From Bacteroidota bacterium (GTDB lineage: Bacteria; Bacteroidota; Bacteroidia; B-17B0; Aurantibacillaceae): a DNA stretch of 64,000 bases. The stretch lies in the NCBI GenBank assembly GCA_003153315.1, contig PLYA01000056.1, positions 3,826 through 67,825 on the forward strand. Reading direction: 5' to 3'. Numbering within the stretch: the first letter of the stretch is position 1; the number at the start of each line of letters is the position of its first letter. Shown here piece after piece: positions 60,964 to 64,000 of the stretch. A program made the translations under genes and the position numbers. The notes beneath the pieces were generated by a model. It ran no database searches. It saw only the letters and a list, made by a program, of their open reading frames with translations, and was not told the DNA's origin.

Positions 60964-62913
60964 ATGCAAATTGTTAAAGGAGAAGGATTCATTCCCGGAC
61001 CATTATTAGCCAAGGTAAATTCGCCTGCTGATTTAAAAAAATTGAGCGAAGCGCAATTAGTACAACTATGCGATGAGTTGCGCCAGTACATTATTGATTT
61101 GGTCTCCGTTAAAGGCGGGCACTTTGGTGCTTCCTTAGGTGTGGTAGAACTTACCGCCGCCCTGCATTATGTTTTTAATACCCCTTACGACCAACTGGTG
61201 TGGGATGTTGGCCATCAGGCATACGGCCATAAAATACTTACCGGCAGAAGAGATGTATTTTATACCAACCGCAAATACAAAGGCATCAGCGGTTTTCCTA
61301 AACGCAGCGAGAGCGAGTATGATACCTTTGGCGTGGGGCATTCTTCTACTTCCATATCTGCTGCATTGGCCATGGCAGTGGCATCTAATTACCTACATCA
61401 AAAAGATAAACATCATATAGCTGTTATTGGCGATGGGGCCATGACCGCAGGCCTTGCCTTTGAAGGTTTAAACCATGCAGGTGCTACAAAAGCAAACCTG
61501 TTGGTGGTGCTTAATGATAATTGCATGAGCATAGACCCCAACGTGGGCGCGCTGAAAGATTACCTTACCGATATTACCACATCGCATACCTACAATCATG
61601 TAAAAGACGAAGTTTGGAAACAGCTTGGCAAGCTTAGTAAGTTTGGCAGAAACGCCCGCGAAATTGTTTCTAAAGTGCAACTGGCCATGAAGACCTCTTT
61701 GCTTAAACAAAGTAATTTGTTTGAGTCTTTAAACTTCCGGTACTTTGGCCCGGTTGACGGGCATGATGTTCAGCGTTTAGTACAAGTGCTGAATGATTTA
61801 AAAGATATACCCGGCCCTAAAATACTGCATGTACTTACTAAAAAAGGCAAAGGCTATAAGTTCTCTGAAGAAGGAAATGAAACCGTTTGGCACTCCCCGG
61901 GCTTGTTTAATAAAGATACCGGAGAGATTATTAAGATTACTCCCACAGAGCCACAACCTCCAAGATATCAGGATGTGTTTGGTTTTACCCTGGTTGAACT
62001 GGCAGAAAAGAATGAAAAGATAATGGGTATTACACCTGCCATGCCAAGCGGATGCTCTCTTAATATGATGATGAAAGCCATGCCCGACAGAGCTTTTGAT
62101 GTGGGGATAGCCGAACAACATGCCGTAACCTTTTCAGCAGGTTTGGCTACACAGGGTTTAATTCCTTTCTGCAATATTTATTCCTCTTTTATGCAACGTG
62201 CCTACGATCAGGTGATACATGATGTGGCCATACAAAAACTACATGTTGTTTTTTGTTTAGACAGAGGCGGTTTGGTTGGTGCCGATGGAGCTACACACCA
62301 CGGCACTTTTGATTTAGCTTACTTTCGTTGCATACCCAACATGGTTGTTTCGGCTCCTATGAATGAACAGGAGTTGCGCAACCTGATGTACACAGCCCAA
62401 TTAGAAAAGAACGCAACGCCTTTCAGCATACGTTACCCGCGCGGTAATGGTATGATGGTAAACTGGAAAACACCTTTTGAAGAAATTGAAATCGGTAAAG
62501 GAAGGAAATTAAAAGAAGGAAAAGATATTGCCATTCTTTCTATCGGGCATATTGGTAATACTGCCACCGAAGCAATCAAGCAACTGGAAACGCAAAATAT
62601 AAGCGTGGCGCATTACGATATGCGTTTTGTAAAACCTTTGGATGAGCAAATGCTGCATGAAGTTTTTTCTGTTCATAAAAAAGTAATTACTATTGAAGAC
62701 GGCTGCATTCAAGGCGGCTTTGGCAGCGCGGTTATAGAATTTATGAGTGATAATAATTACCATGCCCAAGTAAAACGCCTCGGTATAGCTGATGAATTTA
62801 TTGAACAAGGTGAGCCTAAAGAATTGTACGAAGAAGTGGGTTTATCAGTACATGCTGTTACCGAAGAAATACTTCGTTTAATTTCTCCTTCAAAAAAAAC
62901 CATGGCAAGTTAA
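60964..62913 (+). CDS. dxs: 1-deoxy-D-xylulose-5-phosphate synthase
   Basis: A 649-residue thiamine-diphosphate enzyme that condenses pyruvate and glyceraldehyde 3-phosphate, the first step of the MEP isoprenoid pathway. The TPP-binding motif is GDGAMTAGLAFEGLNHAG with LNDNCMSI; GHFGASLGVVELTAAL and WDVGHQAYGHKILTGRRD lie at the N-terminus; the transketolase pyrimidine domain has VGIAEQHAVTFSAGLA and the signature DRGGLVGADGATHHG. The length is typical. It is followed after two bases by an outer-membrane barrel gene. Confidence 0.97.
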   Translation: MQIVKGEGFIPGPLLAKVNSPADLKKLSEAQLVQLCDELRQYIIDLVSVKGGHFGASLGVVELTAALHYVFNTPYDQLVWDVGHQAYGHKILTGRRDVFYTNRKYKGISGFPKRSESEYDTFGVGHSSTSISAALAMAVASNYLHQKDKHHIAVIGDGAMTAGLAFEGLNHAGATKANLLVVLNDNCMSIDPNVGALKDYLTDITTSHTYNHVKDEVWKQLGKLSKFGRNAREIVSKVQLAMKTSLLKQSNLFESLNFRYFGPVDGHDVQRLVQVLNDLKDIPGPKILHVLTKKGKGYKFSEEGNETVWHSPGLFNKDTGEIIKITPTEPQPPRYQDVFGFTLVELAEKNEKIMGITPAMPSGCSLNMMMKAMPDRAFDVGIAEQHAVTFSAGLATQGLIPFCNIYSSFMQRAYDQVIHDVAIQKLHVVFCLDRGGLVGADGATHHGTFDLAYFRCIPNMVVSAPMNEQELRNLMYTAQLEKNATPFSIRYPRGNGMMVNWKTPFEEIEIGKGRKLKEGKDIAILSIGHIGNTATEAIKQLETQNISVAHYDMRFVKPLDEQMLHEVFSVHKKVITIEDGCIQGGFGSAVIEFMSDNNYHAQVKRLGIADEFIEQGEPKELYEEVGLSVHAVTEEILRLISPSKKTMAS

Positions 62914-62915
62914 GT

Positions 62916-63632
62916 ATGAAGAAGAGTATCTTTTTAACTATCCTGTCTTTTTGTTTATTTACTAATCATTTAAAAACGCAGGCTCAGGTTATAGACCAAA
63001 CCTTCAGGCCCGTATTCTCTGCCGGTATGATAGCCTCTCAGGTAGATGGAGATACGTATGGTGGCTATAGTAAAATTGGTTATTTTTTAGGCTTAGGTAT
63101 TAATCGTCAATTATCCAGATTGCTTGAAGTAGAATTTGCGCTTACTTTATTGCAAAAAGGCGCACGCCATAATTACGCCTTAGATTCCGCTTCAAGAAAT
63201 AATCCTGCCAACCCCTTCTATTTATCACGTTTAAGTTACCTCGAAATTCCATTGGTATTTAAATTCAATTACAAAAAATTCAAGGCTGAAGTTGGTGGGG
63301 CAGTTGGCTACTTAATAGATAACCCGCCCTATGTATCTACTAATAACCCTACCGTTATTGATAACGGGTATAAGAGCCTTGATTTTAGTTATATTATAGG
63401 TGCAGGTTACAAACTCAGCCCAAACGTTCTACTTAATCTGCGTTTCGAATATTCTATACTACCCATCAGGCCCTATTATACATCCACAGTCGGTATTTAC
63501 CACGGTCAATTTCCATTCTCCTTATTCAACCGGGGGCTTTATAATAATCTCCTGCAATTGACTTTAAATTACAGACTGCCTTCCAAAGTTACCACGGCAG
63601 AAACTCCTCCTTCTATTCCCAATGCACAGTAA
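62916..63632 (+). CDS. Outer-membrane beta-barrel protein (PorT-like)
   Basis: A 238-residue protein with a signal peptide (residues 1-23, ending TQAQV) and repeated amphipathic strands suited to an eight-strand barrel (GYFLGLGINRQL, LLEVEFALTLLQKG, LEIPLVFKFNY, FKAEVGGAVGYL, LNLRFEYSI, LLQLTLNYRLP). The pattern YLEIPLVFKF is common to Bacteroidota PorT/OMP_b-brl proteins. The role is unknown; T9SS PorT is one member of this wide group, but a specific match cannot be claimed. It starts two bases after dxs and overlaps the next gene by 11 bases. Confidence 0.85.
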   Translation: MKKSIFLTILSFCLFTNHLKTQAQVIDQTFRPVFSAGMIASQVDGDTYGGYSKIGYFLGLGINRQLSRLLEVEFALTLLQKGARHNYALDSASRNNPANPFYLSRLSYLEIPLVFKFNYKKFKAEVGGAVGYLIDNPPYVSTNNPTVIDNGYKSLDFSYIIGAGYKLSPNVLLNLRFEYSILPIRPYYTSTVGIYHGQFPFSLFNRGLYNNLLQLTLNYRLPSKVTTAETPPSIPNAQ

Positions 63633-64000
63633 GCCTGTTAATATTGCTATTGCTGTTACAGGGGCAAGCGGTGCCATCTATGCAAAAGTTTTATTTGATA
63701 CCTTATTAAAACATAAAGAACAGTTTGCAAACATTGCGGTTATTATCAGCGATAATGCCAAGCAGGTATGGGAATATGAATTAAATAATACGGATTACAA
63801 TAAATACCCCTTTACCTTTTATGAGAAGAATAATTTTAACGCGCCTTTTGCTTCAGGTTCGTCTTCTTATACTGCACTGATTGTTTGCCCTTGCAGCATG
63901 GGCACATTAGGAAGAATAACCGCAGGCATCAGTAATGATTTGGTTACACGTGCAGCGGATGTGATGCTGAAAGAACGAAGAAAATTAATTCTTCTTACAC
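63622..64000 (+). CDS. ubiX: UbiX-family flavin prenyltransferase, 3' end beyond window
   Basis: A partial gene (126 codons seen) starting at ATG 63622, within the last codons of the barrel gene. The protein has the N-terminal FMN motif IAIAVTGASGAIYAK, the segment LIVCPCSMGTLGRITAGISNDLVTRAADVMLKERRKL (given here as its parts VCPCSMGTLGRI and NDLVTRAADVMLKE), all typical of UbiX/Pad1. It attaches a prenyl group to FMN to make the cofactor of UbiD decarboxylases, acting in quinone synthesis. It is the third gene in the dxs operon. Confidence 0.93.
   Translation, partial: MHSKPVNIAIAVTGASGAIYAKVLFDTLLKHKEQFANIAVIISDNAKQVWEYELNNTDYNKYPFTFYEKNNFNAPFASGSSSYTALIVCPCSMGTLGRITAGISNDLVTRAADVMLKERRKLILLT

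Overview
The window is a stretch of chromosome from a member of the Bacteroidota, probably a free-living lineage near the Chitinophagales, Sphingobacteriales or Cytophagales. The evidence is type IX secretion (T9SS) sorting domains on several secreted proteins, a PorP/SprF-family protein, GWxTD, GSCFA, DUF2723 and DUF2130 proteins, and promoters of the Bacteroidota type (a -7 box TAnnTTTG) with no Shine-Dalgarno sequences. Most genes are ordinary housekeeping genes in short operons. I saw no rRNA, tRNA, insertion sequence, prophage or CRISPR array.

Layout. 1-1002: an unrecognised gene cut by the window edge. 1360-7679 (minus): a four-gene T9SS surface cassette with a repeat-rich adhesin carrying a type-B sorting domain, its PorP/SprF partner, a PD40/PKD protein and a small exported protein. 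7783-11109: kmo, a CPBP protease and dusB. 11231-15487: two T9SS cargo proteins (an M43 metalloprotease and an NHL-repeat protein). 15499-18441 (minus): ubiE, a heptose-phosphate-type kinase and an aminotransferase. 18624-19856: a leucine-rich-repeat T9SS protein. 20136-26368: an FAD reductase, alaS and degP, with a probable small RNA gene and a decayed spacer between alaS and degP. 26503-41504: helicase, CDGSH protein, efp, half a transketolase, GSCFA protein, ctaA, a hydroxyacid dehydrogenase, polysaccharide deacetylase, a DUF2723 glycosyltransferase, cysS and an M28 peptidase. 42105-53793: DUF2130, GWxTD, fabG, vWA protein, wecB, deacetylase, upp and a GlcD-type oxidase. 54400-59268: a GH44 glycosidase and a large T9SS protein. 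59523-60856: an unusual transcription unit. 60964-64000: dxs, an outer-membrane barrel and the start of ubiX.

Most unusual content. Three intergenic spacers (24602-24832, 41556-41933, 59681-60058) hold gapless tandem arrays with a period of exactly 21 bp. Their sequences are unrelated, yet each is open as a heptad-repeat reading frame on the plus strand, and unit-to-unit differences are largely synonymous in that frame. A smaller three-unit 21-bp array lies at 20009-20071. Separately, three promoters (before the LRR gene, before the 942-residue T9SS gene, and before the array at 59681) share a direct repeat of ACC-type half sites spaced 21 bp. In each, the proximal half site lies exactly 41 bp from a -7 box. 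This resembles a LytTR-family regulator binding site and suggests a small regulon joining surface proteins to one of the arrays.

Several promoter boxes overlap the longest possible reading frames, so I moved starts downstream for the genes at 11231, 31161, 38222, 45207, 45312 and 54269. All function calls rest on reading motifs by eye, without database searches.
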